Shown piece after piece: positions 36,541 to 53,399 of a stretch of DNA of 64,000 nucleotides. Positions within the stretch are counted from its first letter, which is position 1. Each line of letters starts with the position of its first letter. The notes beneath the pieces are model-generated. The model did not search any database. It was not told the origin of the DNA and saw only the letters and a program-made list of their open reading frames with translations. Made by a program: the position numbers and the translations under genes. This DNA is from Lamellibrachia columna (lineage: Eukaryota; Annelida; Polychaeta; Sabellida; Siboglinidae): the NCBI GenBank assembly GCA_963662155.1, contig OY759261.1:39470996-39534995 (forward strand). The letters run 5' to 3'.

Positions 36541-39166
36541 CTAATACACAGCATCTCTTACTACATAAGTGTCATAACCAGAGACTCGTACACAGCATCT
36601 CGTACTACATAAATGTCATCACCACTGACTTGTACACATCATCTCTTAATATATAAGAGTCATCACCAGAGACTCATACACTCGTAATACACAAATATCA
36701 TCACCAGACACTCGTGTACAGCATCTCATACTACATAAGTGTCATCACCAGAGACTGGTATACAGCATCTCGTATTGCATAAGTGTCATCACAAGAGACT
36801 TGTATACAACATCTCGTACTACATAAGTGTTATCTCCAGAGACTCATATACAGCATCTCGTAAAAATAAGTGTCATCACCAGAGACTCATATACAGCATC
36901 TCGTATTACACAAGTGTCATCACCAGAGACTTGCATACAGCATCTCGTACTACATAAGTTTCATCACCAGAGATTCACACATGGCAATTCGTATTGCATA
37001 AGAGACATCACCAGAGACTGGTATACAGCATCTCGTATTGCATCAGTGTCATTACCGGAAACTTGTATATAGCATCTCGTACTACATATGTGTCATCACC
37101 AGAGACTCATACACAGCATCTCGTACTACACAAGTATCATCACCAGAGACTCGTATACAGCATATCGTACTACATAAGTGTCATCACCAGATACTCGTAC
37201 ACAGCATCTCGTACTACATAAGTGTAATCACCATAGACTTGTACACAGCATCTCTTAATATATAAGTGTCATCACCAGAGACTCATACACAGCATCTCGT
37301 ACTACACAAGTATCATCACCAGAGACTCGTATACAGCATCTCGTACTACATAAGTGTCATCACCAGAGACTCGTACACAGCATATCGTATTACATAAGTG
37401 TCATCACCAGAGACTGGTATACAGAATCTCGTATTGCATAAGTTTCATCACAAGAGACTCGTGTACAGCATCTCATACTACATAAGTGTCATCACCAGAG
37501 ACTTGTATACAGGATCTCATATTGCATAAGTGTCTTCACCAGAGACTAATATACAGCATCTCTTATTGCATAAGTGTCATCACCAGAGACTCGTATACAG
37601 CATATCGTATTACATAATTGTCATCACCAGAGACTCCTATACAGCATCACGTATTACATAAGTGTCATCACCAGAGACTCATACACAGAATCTTGTACTA
37701 CAGAAGTGTCATAACCAGTGTCTCATACACAGCATCTCGAATTACATTAGAGTCATCAACAGAGACTCGTACACAGCATCTCATACTACATAAGTGTCAT
37801 CACTAAACACTTGTACACAGTATCTCATAATGCATCAGTGTCATCACCAGAGACTAATACACAGCATCTCTTACTACATAAGTGTCATAACCAGAGACTC
37901 GTACACAGCATCTCGTACTACATAAATGTCATCACCACTGACTTGTACACATCATCTCTTAATATATAAGAGTCATCACCAGAGACTCATACACTCGTAA
38001 TACACAAATATCATCACCAGACACTCGTGTACAGCATCTCATACTACATAAGTGTCATCACCAGAGACTGGTATACAGCATCTCGTATTGCATAAGTGTC
38101 ATCACAAGAGACTTGTATACAACATCTCGTACTACATAAGTGTTATCTCCAGAGACTCATATACAGCATCTCGTAAAAATAAGTGTCATCACCAGAGACT
38201 CATATACAGCATCTCGTATTACACAAGTGTCATCACCAGAGACTTGCATACAGCATCTCGTACTACATAAGTTTCATCACCAGAGATTCACACATGGCAA
38301 TTCGTATTGCATAAGAGACATCACCATAGACTGGTATACTGCATCTCGTATTGCATCAGTGTCATTACCGGAAACTTGTATATAGCATCTCGTACTACAT
38401 ATGTGTCATCACCAGAGACTCATACACAGCATCTCGTACTACACAAGTATCATCACCAGAGACTCGTATACAGCATATCGTACTACATAAGTGTCATCAC
38501 CAGATACTCGTACACAGCATCTCGTACTACATAAGTGTAATCACCATAGACTTGTACACAGCATCTCTTAATATATAAGTGTCATCACCAGAGACTCATA
38601 CACAGCATCTCGTACTACACAAGTATCATCACCAGAGACTCGTATACAGCATCTCGTACTACATAAGTGTCATCACCAGAGACTCGTACACAGCATATCG
38701 TATTACATAAGTGTCATCACCAGAGACTGGTATACAGAATCTCGTATTGCATAAGTTTCATCACAAGAGACTCGTGTACAGCATCTCATACTACATAAGT
38801 GTCATCACCAGAGACTTGTATACAGGATCTCATATTGCATAAGTGTCTTCACCAGAGACTAATATACAGCATCTCTTATTGCATAAGTGTCATCACCAGA
38901 GACTCGTATACAGCATATCGTATTACATAATTGTCATCACCAGAGACTCTTATACAGCATCACGTATTACATAAGTGTCATCACCAGAGACTCATACACA
39001 GAATCTTGTACTACAAAAGTGTCATAACCAGTGTCTCATACACAGCATCTCGTATTACATTAGAGTCATCAACAGAGACTCGTACACAGCATCTCATACT
39101 ACATAAGTGTCATCACTAAAGACTTGTACACAGTATCTCATAATGCATCAGTGTCATCACCAGAGA
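36541..39166 (+). repeat. 1313-bp tandem duplication in the array
   Basis: Landmarks 36739, 36827, 36994, 37038 and 37618 recur at +1313. Both copies contain the same shortened units (ACTCGTAATACACAAATATC; CGTAAAAATAAGTG). Only a few substitutions separate them. Confidence 0.92.
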
Positions 39167-40779
39167 CTCATACACAGCATCTCGTACTACACAAGTATCA
39201 TCACCAGAGACTCGTATACAGCATATCGTACTACATAAGTGTCATCACCAGATACTCGTACACAGCATCTCGTATTACATAAGTGTCATCACCAGAGACT
39301 CGTATACAACATCTCGTATTACATAAGTGTCATCACTAGAGACTCGTGTACAGCATCTCTTACTACCCAAGTGTCATCACCAGAGACTCATACACAGCAT
39401 CTCGTACAACACAAGTATCATCACCAGAGACTCGTATACAGCATCTCGTACTACATAAATATCATCACCAGATACTCGTACACAGCATCTCGTATTACAT
39501 AAGTGTCATCACCATAGACTCATATAGAGCATCTCATATTACATAAATGTCATCACTAGAGACTCGTGTACAGCATCTCGTACTACCCATGTGTCATCAC
39601 CAGAGACTCGTATACAGCATGTCGTATTGCATAAGTGTCATCACCAGAGACTCGTATACAGCATCTCGTACTACATCAGTGTTATCTCCAGAGATTCATA
39701 TACAGCATCTCGTATAAAATAAGTGTCATCATCTGAGACTCATATACAGCATCTCGTATTACACAAGTGTCATCACCAGAGATTTGCATACAGCATTTCG
39801 TACTACATAAGAGTCATCAACAGAGGCTCGTACACAGCATATCGTATTACATAAGCGTCATCCCCAGCGACTTGTATAGAGCATCTCGTTTTACATAAGT
39901 GTCATCACAAGAGACTCGTGTACAGCATTTCATACTGCATAAGTGTCATCACCAGAGACTGGTATACAGCTTCTCGTATTGCATAAGCGTCATCACCAGA
40001 TACTCATATACAGCATATCGTATTACATAAGTGTCATCACCAGAGATTCGTACACATCATCTCATATTACATAAGTGTCATCACCAGAGACTCATTCTCA
40101 TAATCTCGTACTAAATAAATTTCAACACCAGGTACTCATATACAGAATTTCGTACTACATAAGTGTCATATCCAGAGACTCATACACAGCATCTCTTACT
40201 ACATAAGTGTCATCACCAGAGACTCGTACACAGCATCTCGTACTACATAAATGTCATCACCACAGACTTGTACACAGCATCTCTTAATATATAAGGGTCA
40301 TCACCAGAGACTCATACACAGCATCTCGTATTGCATAAGTGACATCACCAGAGACTGGTATACAGCATCTCGTATTGCATAAGCGTCATCACCAGAGACT
40401 CATATACAGCATCTCATATTACATGAGTGTCTTCAACAGAGACTGCTAAACAGCATACCTTATTGCATAAGTGTCATCACGATAGACTCGTATACAGCAT
40501 CTCGTATTACATAAGTATCATCACTAGAGACTCATGTACAGCATATCATATTACCCAAGTGTCATCACCAGAGACTCGTATACAGTATGTCGTATTGCAT
40601 AAGTGTCATCACCAGAGACTCATATACAGTATCTCGTATTACATAAGTGTCATTACCAGAGACTCGTATACAGCATCTCGTATTACATGAATGTGATCAC
40701 CAGAGACTCGTATACAGCATCTCGTATTACATAAGTGTCATCACCAGAGACTCGTATACAACATCACCTACTACATAAG

Positions 40780-43325
40780 TGTAATCACCAGAGACTCGTA
40801 AACAGCATCTCGTACTACATAAGAGTCTTCACCAGAGACTGTTATAGAGCATCTCGTATTGCATAAGTGTCATCACCAGAGATTTGTGTACAGCATCTCG
40901 TACTACATAAGTTTTATCTCCAGAGACTCATATACAGCATCTCGTACAAAATAAGTGTCATCACCAGATACTCGTATACAGCATCTCGTACAAAATAAGT
41001 GTCATCACCAGAGACTTGCATACAGCATCTCGTATTACATAATAATCATCACCAGAGATTCATACACAGCATCTCGTATTGCATAAGAGACATCACCAGA
41101 GACTGGTATACAGCATCTCGTATTGCATAAGTGTCATCACCAGAAACTTGTATATAGCATCTCGTACTACATAAGTGTCATCACCAGAGACTCATATACA
41201 GCATCTCGTATTGCATAAGTGACATCACCAGAGACTGGTATACAGCATCTCGTATTGCATACGCGTCATCACCAGAGACTAATATACAGTATCTCGTATT
41301 ACATAAGTGTCATGACCAGAGACTCGTACACAGCATCTCATATTACATAAGTGTCATCACCAGATACTCGTACACAGCATCTCGTATTACATAAGAGTCA
41401 TCACCAGAGACTCGTATACAGCATCTCGTATTACATAAGTGTCATCACTAGAGACTCGTGTACAGCATATCATATTACCCAAGTGTCATCACCAGAGACT
41501 CGTATACAACATCACCTACTACATAAATGTAATCACAAGAGACTCGTAAACAGCATCTCGTACTACATAAGTGTCTTCACCAGAGACTGTTATAGAGCAT
41601 CTCGTATTGCATAAGTGTCATCACCAGAGATTTGTGTACAGCATCTCGTACTACATAAGTTTTATCTCCAGAGACCCATATACAGCATCTCGTACAAAAT
41701 AAGTGTCATCACCAGAGACTCATATACAGCATCTCGTACAAAATAAGTGTCATCACCAGAGACTTGCATACAGCATCTCGTATTACATAATAATCATCAC
41801 CAGAGATTCATACACAGCATCTCGTATTGCATAAGAGACATCACCAGAGACTGGTATACAGCATCTCGTATTGCATAAGTGTCATCACCAGAAACTTGTA
41901 TATAGCATCTCGTACTACATAAGTGTCATCACCAGAGACTCATATACAGCATCTCGTATTGCATAAGTGACATCACCAGAGACTGGTATACAGCATCTCG
42001 TATTGCATACGCGTCATCACCAGAGACTAATATACAGTATCTCGTATTACATAAGTGTCATGACCAGAGACTCGTACACAGCATCTCATATTACATAAGT
42101 GTCATCACCAGATACTCGTACACAGCATCTCGTATTACATAAGTGTCATCACCAGAGACTCGTATACAGCATCTCGTATTACATAAGTGTCATCACTAGA
42201 GACTCGTGTACAGCATATCATATTACCCAAGTGTCATCACCAGAGACTCGTATACAACATCACCTACTACATAAGTGTAATCACCAGAGACTCGTAAACA
42301 GCATCTCGTACTACATAAGTGTCTTCACCAGAGACTGTTATAGAGCATCTCGTATTGCATAAGTGTCATCACCAGAGATTTGTGTACAGCATCTCGTACT
42401 ACATAAGTTTTATCTCCAGAGACTCATATACAGCATCTCGTACAAAATAAGTGTCATCACCAGAGACTCATATACAGCATCTCGTACAAAATAAGTGTCG
42501 TCACCAGAGACTTGCATACAGCATCTCGTATTACATAATAATCATCACCAGAGATTCATACACAGCATCTCGTATTGCATAAGAGACATCACCAGAGACT
42601 GGTATACAGCATCTCGTATTGCATAAGTGTCATCACCAGAAACTTGTATATAGCATCTCGTACTACATAAGGGTCATCACCAGAGACTCATATACAGCAT
42701 CTCGTATTGCATAAGTGACATCACCAGAGACTGGTATACAGCATCTCGTATTGCATAAGCGTCATCACCAGAGACTAATATACAGTATCTCGTATTACAT
42801 AAGTGTCATGACCAGAGACTCGTACACAGCATCTCATATTACATAAGTGTCATCACCAGATACTCGTACACAGCATCTCGTATTACATAAGTGTCATCAC
42901 CAGAGACTCGTATACAGCATCTCGTATTACATAAGTGTCATCACTAGAGACTCGTGTACAGCATATCATATTACCCAAGTGTCATCACCAGAGACTCGTA
43001 TACAACATCACCTACTACATAAGTGTAATCACCAGAGACTCGTAAACAGCATCTCGTACTACATAAGTGTCTTCACCAGAGACTGTTATAGAGCATCTCG
43101 TATTGCATAAGTGTCATCACCAGAGATTTGTGTACAGCATCTCGTACTACATAAGTTTTATCTCCAGAGACTCATATACAGCATCTCGTACAAAATAAGT
43201 GTCATCACCAGAGACTCATATACAGCATCTCGTACAAAATAAGTGTCGTCACCAGAGACTTGCATACAGCATCTCGTATTACATAATAATCATCACCAGA
43301 GATTCATACACAGCATCTCGTATTG
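40780..43325 (+). repeat. 748-bp unit, about 3.4 tandem copies
   Basis: Landmarks at 41351, 42099 and 42847 are spaced exactly 748 bp (17 units). The motif CATCACCTACTACATAA marks each copy. A fourth, partial copy precedes the array's return to other variants near 43325. Confidence 0.92.
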
Positions 43326-44129
43326 CATAAGTGTCATCACCAGGGACTCGTATACAGCATCTCGTATTACATAAGTGTCATCACCAGAGACTCATATACA
43401 ACATCACGTACTACATAAGTGTCATCACCAGAGACACGTATATAGCATCTCGTACTACATAAGAATCATCACCAGAGACTCATACACATCATCTCGTATT
43501 ACATAAGTGTCATCACCAGAGACTCGTACACAGCATCTCATAATACATGAGTGTCATCACCAGAGACTCATACACAGCATCTCGTACTACACAAGTAGCA
43601 TCACCCAATACTCGTACACAGCATCTCGTAATACATAAGTGTCATCACAAGAGACTGTTATAGAGCATCTCGTTTTGCATTAGTGTCATCACAAGAGACT
43701 CGTGTACAGCATCTCATATTACATAAGTGTCATCACCAAAGACTGGTATACAGCATCTCGTATTGCATAAATGTCATCACCAGAGACTCGTACACAGCAT
43801 CTCGTATTACATAAGTGTCATCACCAGGGACTCGTATACAGCATCTCGTATTACATAAGTGTCATCACCAGAGACTCATATACAACATCACGTACTACAT
43901 AAGTGTCATCACCAGAGACACGTATATAGCATCTCGTACTACATAAGAATCATCACCAGAGACTCATACACAGCATCTCGTATTGCATAAGAGACATCAC
44001 CAGAGACTGGTATACAGCATCTCGTATTGCATAAGTGTCATCTCCAGAAACTTGTATATAGCATCTCGTACTACATAAGTGTCATCACCAGAGACTCATA
44101 TACCGCATCTCTTATTGCATAAGTGACAT

Positions 44130-47100
44130 CACCAGAGACTGTTATAGAGCATCTCGTATTGCATAAGTGTCATCACCAGAGACTTGTATACAGCATCTCG
44201 TACTACATCAGTTTTATCTCCAGAGACTCATATACAGCATCTCGTACAAAATAAGTGTCATCACCAGATACTCATATACAGCATCTCGTGTTACACAAGT
44301 GTCATCACCAGAGACTTGCATACAGCATCTCGTACTACATAAGAATCATCACCAGAGACTCATACACAGCATCTCGTATTGCATAAGAGACATCACCAGA
44401 GACTGGTATACAGCATCTCGTATTGCATAAGTGTCATCACCAGAAACTTGTATATAGCATCTCGTACTACATAAGTGTCATCACCAGAGACTCATATACA
44501 GCATCTCGTATTGCATAATTGACATCACCAGAGACTGGTATACAGCATCTCGTATTGCATACGCGTCATCACCAGAGACTAATATACAGCATCTCGTATT
44601 ACATAAGTGTCATCACCAGAGACTCGTACACAGCATCTCATATTACATAAGTGTCATCACCAGAGACTCATACACATAATCTCGTACTACATAAATTTCA
44701 ACACCAGAGACTCATACACAGCATCTCGTATTACATAAATGTAATCACCAGAGTCTCATATACAGAAGCTAGTACTACATAAGTGTCATATCCAGAGACT
44801 CATACACAGCATCTCTTACTACATAAGTGTCATCACCAGAGACTCGTACACAGCATCTCGTACTACATAAATGTCATCACCACAGACTTGTACACAGCAT
44901 CTCTTAATATATAAGTGTCATCACCAGAGACTCATACACAGCATCTCGTACTACACAAATATCATCACCAAAGACTCGTATACAGCATCTCGTACTACAT
45001 ATGTGTCATCACCAGAGACTCGTACACAGCATATCGTATTACATAAGTGTCGTCACCAGAGACTGGTATACAGAATCTCGTATTGCATAAGTGTCATCAC
45101 CAGAGACTCATACACAGCATCTCGTACTACACAAGTATCATCACCAGAGACTCGTATACAGCATCTCGTACTACTTAAGTGTCATCACCAGATACTCGTA
45201 CACAGCATCTCGTATTACATAAGTGTCATCACCAGAGACTCGTATACAGCATCTCGTATTACATAAGTGTCATCACTAGAGACTCGTGTAAAGCATATCA
45301 TATTACCCTAGTGTCATCACCAGAGACTCGTATACAGTATGTCGTATTGCATAAGTGTCATCACCAGAGACTCATATACAGTATCTCGTATTACATAAGT
45401 GTCATCACCAGAAACTCGTATACAGCATCTCATATTACATGAGTGTGATCACCAGAGACTCGTATACAACATCTCGTATTACATAAGTGTCATCACCAGA
45501 GATTCGTATACAACATCACCTACTACATAAGTGTAATCACCAGAGACTCGTAAACAGCATCTCGTACTACATAAGTGTCTTCCCAGATACTCGTATACAG
45601 CATCTCGTATTACATAAATGTCATCACCAGAGTCTCGTATACAGCATCTCGTATTACATAAGCGTCATCACCAGAGACTCGTATACAGCATATCGTATTA
45701 CATAAGTGTCATCACTAGAGACTCGTGTACAGCATATCATACTACCCAAGTGTCATCACCAGAGACTCGTATACAGTATGTCGTATTGCATATGTGTCAT
45801 CACCAGAGACTCGTATACAGCATCTCGTATTACATAAGTGTCATCTCCAGAGACTGGTATACAGCATCTCGTATTACATAAGTGTCATCACCAGAGACTC
45901 GTATACAGCATCTCGTATTACATAAGTGTCATCACCAGAGACTCGTATACAACATCACGTACTACATAAGTGTCATCACCAGAGACTCGTAAACAGCATC
46001 TCGTACTACATAAGTGTTTTCACCAGAGACTCGTATAAAGCATCTCGTATTACATGAATGTGATCACCAGAGACTCGTATACAGCATCTCGTATTACATA
46101 AGTGTCATCACCAGAGACTCGTATACAACATCACCTACTACATAAGTGTAATCACCAGAGATTCGTAAACAGCATCTCGTACTACATAAGTGTCTTCACC
46201 AGAGACTGTTATAGAGCATCTCGTATTGCATAAGTGTCATCACCAGAGACTTGTATACAGCATCTCGTACTACATCAGTTTTATCTCCAGAGACTCATAT
46301 ACAGCATCTCGTACAAAATAAGTGTCATCACCAGATACTCATATACAGCATCTCGTGTTACACAAGTGTCATCACCAGAGACTTGCATACAGCATCTCGT
46401 ACTACATAAGAATCATCACCAGAGACTCATACACAGCATCTCGTATTGCATAAGAGACATCACCAGAGACTGGTATACAGCATCTCGTATTGCATAAGTG
46501 TCATCACCAGAAACTTGTATATAGCATCTCGTACTACATAAGTGTCATCACCAGAGACTCATATACAGCATCTCGTATTGCATAATTGACATCACCAGAG
46601 ACTGGTATACAGCATCTCGTATTGCATACGCGTCATCACCAGAGACTAATATACAGCATCTCGTATTACATAAGTGTCATCACCAGAGACTCGTACACAG
46701 CATCTCATATTACATAAGTGTCATCACCAGAGACTCATACACATAATCTCGTACTACATAAATTTCAACACCAGAGACTCATACACAGCATCTCGTATTA
46801 CATAAATGTAATCACCAGAGACTCATATACAGAAGCTAGTACTACATAAGTGTCATATCCAGAGACTCATACACAGCATCTCTTACTACATAAGTGTCAT
46901 CACCAGAGACTCGTACACAGCATCTCGTACTACATAAATGTCATCACCACAGACTTGTACACAGCATCTCTTAATATATAAGTGTCATCACCAGAGACTC
47001 ATACACAGCATCTCGTACTACACAAATATCATCACCAAAGACTCGTATACAGCATCTCGTACTACATATGTGTCATCACCAGAGACTCGTACACAGCATA

Positions 47101-49234
47101 TCGTATTACATAAGTGTCGTCACCAGAGACTGGTATACAGAATCTCGTATTGCATAAGTGTCATCACCAGAGACTCATACACAGCATCTCGTACTACACA
47201 AGTATCATCACCAGAGACTCGTATACAGCATCTCGTACTACTTAAGTGTCATCACCAGATACTCGTACACAGCATCTCGTATTACATAAGTGTCATCACC
47301 AGAGACTCGTATACAGCATCTCGTATTACATAAGTGTCATCACTAGAGACTCGTGTAAAGCATATCATATTACCCTAGTGTCATCACCAGAGACCCGTAT
47401 ACAGTATGTCGTATTGCATAAGTGTCATCACCAGAGACTCATATACAGTATCTCGTATTACATAAGTGTCATCACCAGAAACTCGTATACAGCATCTCAT
47501 ATTACATGAGTGTGATCACCAGAGACTCGTATACAACATCTCGTATTACATAAGTGTCATCACCAGAGATTCGTATACAACATCACCTACTACATAAGTG
47601 TAATCACCAGAGACTCGTAAACAGCATCTCGTACTACATAAGTGTCTTCCCATATACTCGTATACAGCATCTCGTATTACATAAATGTCATCACCAGAGT
47701 CTCGTATACAGCATCTCGTATTACATAAGCGTCATCACCAGAGACTCGTATACAGCATATCGTATTACATAAGTGTCATCACTAGAGACTCGTGTACAGC
47801 ATATCATACTACCCAAGTGTCTTCACCAGAGACTCGTATACAGTATGTCGTATTGCATATGTGTCATCACCAGAGACTCGTATACAGCATCTCGTATTAC
47901 ATAAGTGTCATCTCCAGAGACTGGTATACAGCATCTCGTATTACATAAGTGTCATCACCAGAGACTCGTACACAGCATCTCATATTACATAAGTGTCATC
48001 ACCAGAGACTCATACACATAATCTCGTACTACATAAATTTCAACACCAGAGACTCATACACAGCATCTCGTATTACATAAATGTAATCACCAGAGACTCA
48101 TATACAGAAGCTAGTACTACATAAGTGTCATATCCAGAGACTCATACACAGCATCTCTTACTACATAAGTGTCATCACCAGAGACTCGTACACAGCATCT
48201 CGTACTACATAAATGTCATCACCACAGACTTGTACACAGCATCTCTTAATATATAAGTGTCATCACCAGAGACTCATACACAGCATCTCGTACTACACAA
48301 ATATCATCACCAAAGACTCGTATACAGCATCTCGTACTACATATGTGTCATCACCAGAGACTCGTACACAGCATATCGTATTACATAAGTGTCGTCACCA
48401 GAGACTGGTATACAGAATCTCGTATTGCATAAGTGTCATCACCAGAGACTCATACACAGCATCTCGTACTACACAAGTATCATCACCAGAGACTCGTATA
48501 CAGCATCTCGTACTACTTAAGTGTCATCACCAGATACTCGTACACAGCATCTCGTATTACATAAGTGTCATCACCAGAGACTCGTATACAGCATCTCGTA
48601 TTACATAAGTGTCATCACTAGAGACTCGTGTAAAGCATATCATATTACCCTAGTGTCATCACCAGAGACTCGTATACAGTATGTCGTATTGCATAAGTGT
48701 CATCACCAGAGACTCATATACAGTATCTCGTATTACATAAGTGTCATCACCAGAAACTCGTATACAGCATCTCATATTACATGAGTGTGATCACCAGAGA
48801 CTCGTATACAACATCTCGTATTACATAAGTGTCATCACCAGAGATTCGTATACAACATCACCTACTACATAAGTGTAATCACCAGAGACTCGTAAACAGC
48901 ATCTCGTACTACATAAGTGTCTTCCCATATACTCGTATACAGCATCTCGTATTACATAAATGTCATCACCAGAGTCTCGTATACAGCATCTCGTATTACA
49001 TAAGCGTCATCACCAGAGACTCGTATACAGCATATCGTATTACATAAGTGTCATCACTAGAGACTCGTGTACAGCATATCATACTACCCAAGTGTCATCA
49101 CCAGAGACTCGTATACAGTATGTCGTATTGCATATGTGTCATCACCAGAGACTCGTATACAGCATCTCGTATTACATAAGTGTCATCTCCAGAGACTGGT
49201 ATACAGCATCTCGTATTACATAAGTGTCATCACC
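44130..49234 (+). repeat. nested 2067-bp and 1275-bp duplications
   Basis: Landmarks 44167, 44871, 45179, 45487, 45618 and 45725 recur at +2067. The distal part (46938, 47246, 47554, 47685, 47792) recurs again at +1275. Copies keep the same private one-base changes, and later copies share extra ones (CCATATACTCG at 47650 and 48925 against CCAGATACTCG at 45583), giving the order of duplication. Confidence 0.92.
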
Positions 49235-52200
49235 AGAGACTCGTATACAGCATCTCGTATTACATAAGTGTCATCACCAGAGACTCGTATACAACATCAC
49301 GTACTACATAAGTGTCATCACCAGAGACTCGTAAACAGCATCTCGTACTACATAAGTGTTTTCACCAGAGACTGGTATACAGCATCTCGTATTGCATAAG
49401 TGTGGTCACCAGAGACTTGGATACAGCATCTCGTACTACATAAGTTTTATCTCCAGAGACTCATATACAGCATTTCGTACAAAATAAGTGTCATCACCAG
49501 AGACTCATATAAAGCATCTCGTATTACACAAATGTCATCACCAGAGACTTGCATACAGCATCTCGTACTACATAAGAGTCATCACCAGAGACCCATATAC
49601 AGCATCTCGTATTGCATAAGAGACATCACCAGAGACTGGTATACAGCATCTCGTATTGCATAAGTGTCATCACTAGAAACTTGTATATAGCATCTCGTAC
49701 TACATAAGTGTCATCACCAGAGACTCATATACAGCATCTCGTATTGCATAAGTGACATCACCAGAGACTGGTAAACAGCATCTCGTATTGCATAAGCGTC
49801 ATCACCAGAGGCTAATATACAGCATCTCGTATTACATCAGTGTCATCACCAGAGACTCGTACACAGCATCTCATATTACATAAGTGTCATCACCAGAGAC
49901 TCATACACATAATCTCGTACTACATAAATTTCAACACCAGAGACTCATACACAGCATCTCGTATTACATAAATGTCATCACCAGAGACTCATATACAGAA
50001 TCTCGTACTACATAAGTGTCATATCCAGATACTCATACACAGCATCTCTTACTACATGAATGTCATCACCACAGACTTGTACACAGCATCTCTTAATATA
50101 TAAGTGTCTTCACCAGAGACTGCTATACAGCATCTCGTATTGCATATATGTCATCACCAGAGACTCGTATACAGAATATCGTATTACATAAGTGTCATCA
50201 CCAGAGACTTTTATACAGCATCTCGTATTACATAAGTGTCATCACCAGAGACTCATACACAGAATCTCGTACTACAGAAGTGTCATCACCAGAGACTCAT
50301 ACACAGCATATCGTATTACATCAGTGTCATCAACATAGACTCGTACACAGCATCTCATACTACATAATTGTCACCACCAGAGACTTGTACATAGTATCTC
50401 ATAATGCATGAGTGTCATCACCAGAGACTCATACACAGCATCTCGTACTACACAAGTATCATCACCAGAGACTCGTATAGAGCATCTCGTACTACATAAG
50501 TGTCATCACCAGATACTCGTACACAGCATCTAGTATTACATAATTGTCATCACCAGAAACTCGTATACAGCATCTCGTATTACATAAGTGTCATCACTAT
50601 AGACTCGTGTACAGCATCTCACACTACCCAAGTGTCATCACCAGAGACTCGTATACAGCATCTCGTATTACATAAATGTCATCACCAGAGACTCGTATAC
50701 AGCATCTCGTATTACATAAGTGTCATCACCAGAGACTCGTATACAGCATCTCGTATTACATAAGTGTCATCACTAGAGACTCGTGTACAGCATATCATAC
50801 TACCCAAGTGCATCACCAGAGACTCGTATACAGTATGTCGTATTGCATATGTTTCATCACCAGAGACTCGTATACAGCATCTCGTATTACATAAGTGTCA
50901 TCACCAGAGACTCGTATACAGCATCTCGTATTACATAAGTGTGATCACCAGAGACTCGTATACAGCTTCTCGTATTACATAAGTGTCATCACCAGAGACT
51001 CGTATACAACATCACGTACTACATAAGTGTCATCACCAGAGACTCGAAAACAACATCTCGTAATACATAAGTGTCTTCACCAGAGACTGGTATACAGCAT
51101 CTCGTATTGCATCAGTGTGATCACCAGAGACTTGTATACAGCATCTCGTACTACATAAGTTTTATCTCCAGAGACTCGTATACAGCATCTCGTACAAAAT
51201 AAGTGTCATCACCAGAGACTCATATACAGCATCTCGTATTACACAAGTGTCATCACCAGAGACTTGCATACAGCATCTCGTACTACATAAGAGTCATCAC
51301 CAGAGACTCATACACAGCATCTCGTATTGCATAAGAGACATCACCAGAGACTGGTATACAGCATTTCGTATTGCATAAGTGTCATCACCAGAAACTTGTA
51401 TACAGCATCTCGTACTACATAAGTGTCATCACCAGAGGCTAATATACAGCATCTCGTATTACATAAGTGTCGTCACCAGAGACTCATACACATAATCTCG
51501 AACTACATAAATTTCAACACCAGAGACTCATACACAGCATCTCGTATTACATCAATGTCATCACCAGAGGCTCATATACAGAATCTCGTACTACATAAGT
51601 GTCATATCCAGAGACTCATACACATCATCTCTTACTACATAAGTGTCATCACCAGAGACTGGTATACAGAATCTCGTATTGCATAAGTGTCATCACAAGA
51701 GACTCATGTACAGCATCTCATACTACATAAGTGTCATCACCAGAGACTTGTATACAGCATCTCATATTACATAAGTGTCATCACCAAAGACTGGTATACA
51801 ACATCACGTACTACATAAGTGTCATCACCAGAGACTCGTAAACAGCATCTCGTATTGCATAATATACATAACCAGAGACTGGTATACAGCATCTCGTATT
51901 GCATAAGTGTCATCACCAGAAACTTGTATATAGCATCTCGTACTACATAAGTGTCATCACCAGAGTCTCATATACAGCATCTCGTATTGCATAAGTGACA
52001 TCACCAAAGACTGGTATAGAGCATCTCGTATTGCATAAGCGTCATCACCAGAAGCTAATATACAGCATCTCGTATTACATACGTGTCATCACCAGATACT
52101 CGTACACAGCATCTCATATTACATAAGTGTCATCACCAGAGACTCATACACATAATCTCGTACTACATAAATTTCAACACCAGAGACTCATACACAGCAT

Positions 52201-53399
52201 CTCGTATTACATAAATGTCATCACCAGAGACTCATATACAGAATCTCGTACTACATAAGTGTCATATCCAGAGACTCATACACAGCATCTCTTACTACAT
52301 AAGTGTCATCACCAGAGACTCGTACACAACATCTCGTACTACATAAATGTCATCACCACAGACTAGTACACAGCATCTCTTAATATATAAATGTCATCAC
52401 CAGAGACTTATACACAGCATCTCGTACTACACAAATATCATCACCAGAGATTCGTATACAGCATCTCGTACTACATAAGTGTCATCACCAGAGACTCGTA
52501 CACAGCATATCGTATTACATCAGTGTCATCACCAGAGACTGGTATACAGAATCTCGTATTGCATAAGTGTCATCACAAGAGACTCGTGTACAGCATCTCA
52601 TACTACATCAGTGTCATCACCAGAGACTTGTATACAGCATCTCATATTGCATAAGTGTCTTCATCAGAGACTGCTATACAGCATCTCGTATTGCATAAGT
52701 GTCAACACCAGATACTTATATACAGCATATCGTATTACATATGTGTCATCACCAGAGACTCTTATACAGCATCTCGTATTACATAAGTGTCATCACCAGA
52801 GACTCTTACACATAATCTCGTACTACAGAAGTGTCATCACCAGAGACTCATACACAGCATATCGTATTACATAAGTGTCATCAAAAGAGACTAGTACACA
52901 GCATCTCATACTACATAATTGTCATCACCAGAGACTTGTACATAGTATCTCATAATGCATGAGTGTCATCACCAGAGACTCATACACAGCATCTCGTACT
53001 ACACAAGTATCATCACCAGAGACTCGTATACAGTATCTCGTACTACATAATTGTCATCACCAGATACTCGTACACAGCATCTCGTATTACATATGTGTCA
53101 TCACCAGAAACTCGTATACAGCATCTCGTATTACATAAGTGTCATCACTATAGACTCGTGTACAGCATCTCACACTACCCAAGTGTCATCACCAGAGACT
53201 CGTATACAGCATGTCGTATTGCATAAGTGTCATCACCAGAGACTCGTATACAGCATCTCGTATTACATAAATATCATCACCAGAGACTCGTATACAGCAT
53301 CTCGTATTACATAAATGTCTTCACCAGAGACTCATATACAACATCACGTACTACATAAGTGTCATCACCAGAGATTCGTAAACAGCATCACGTACTACA

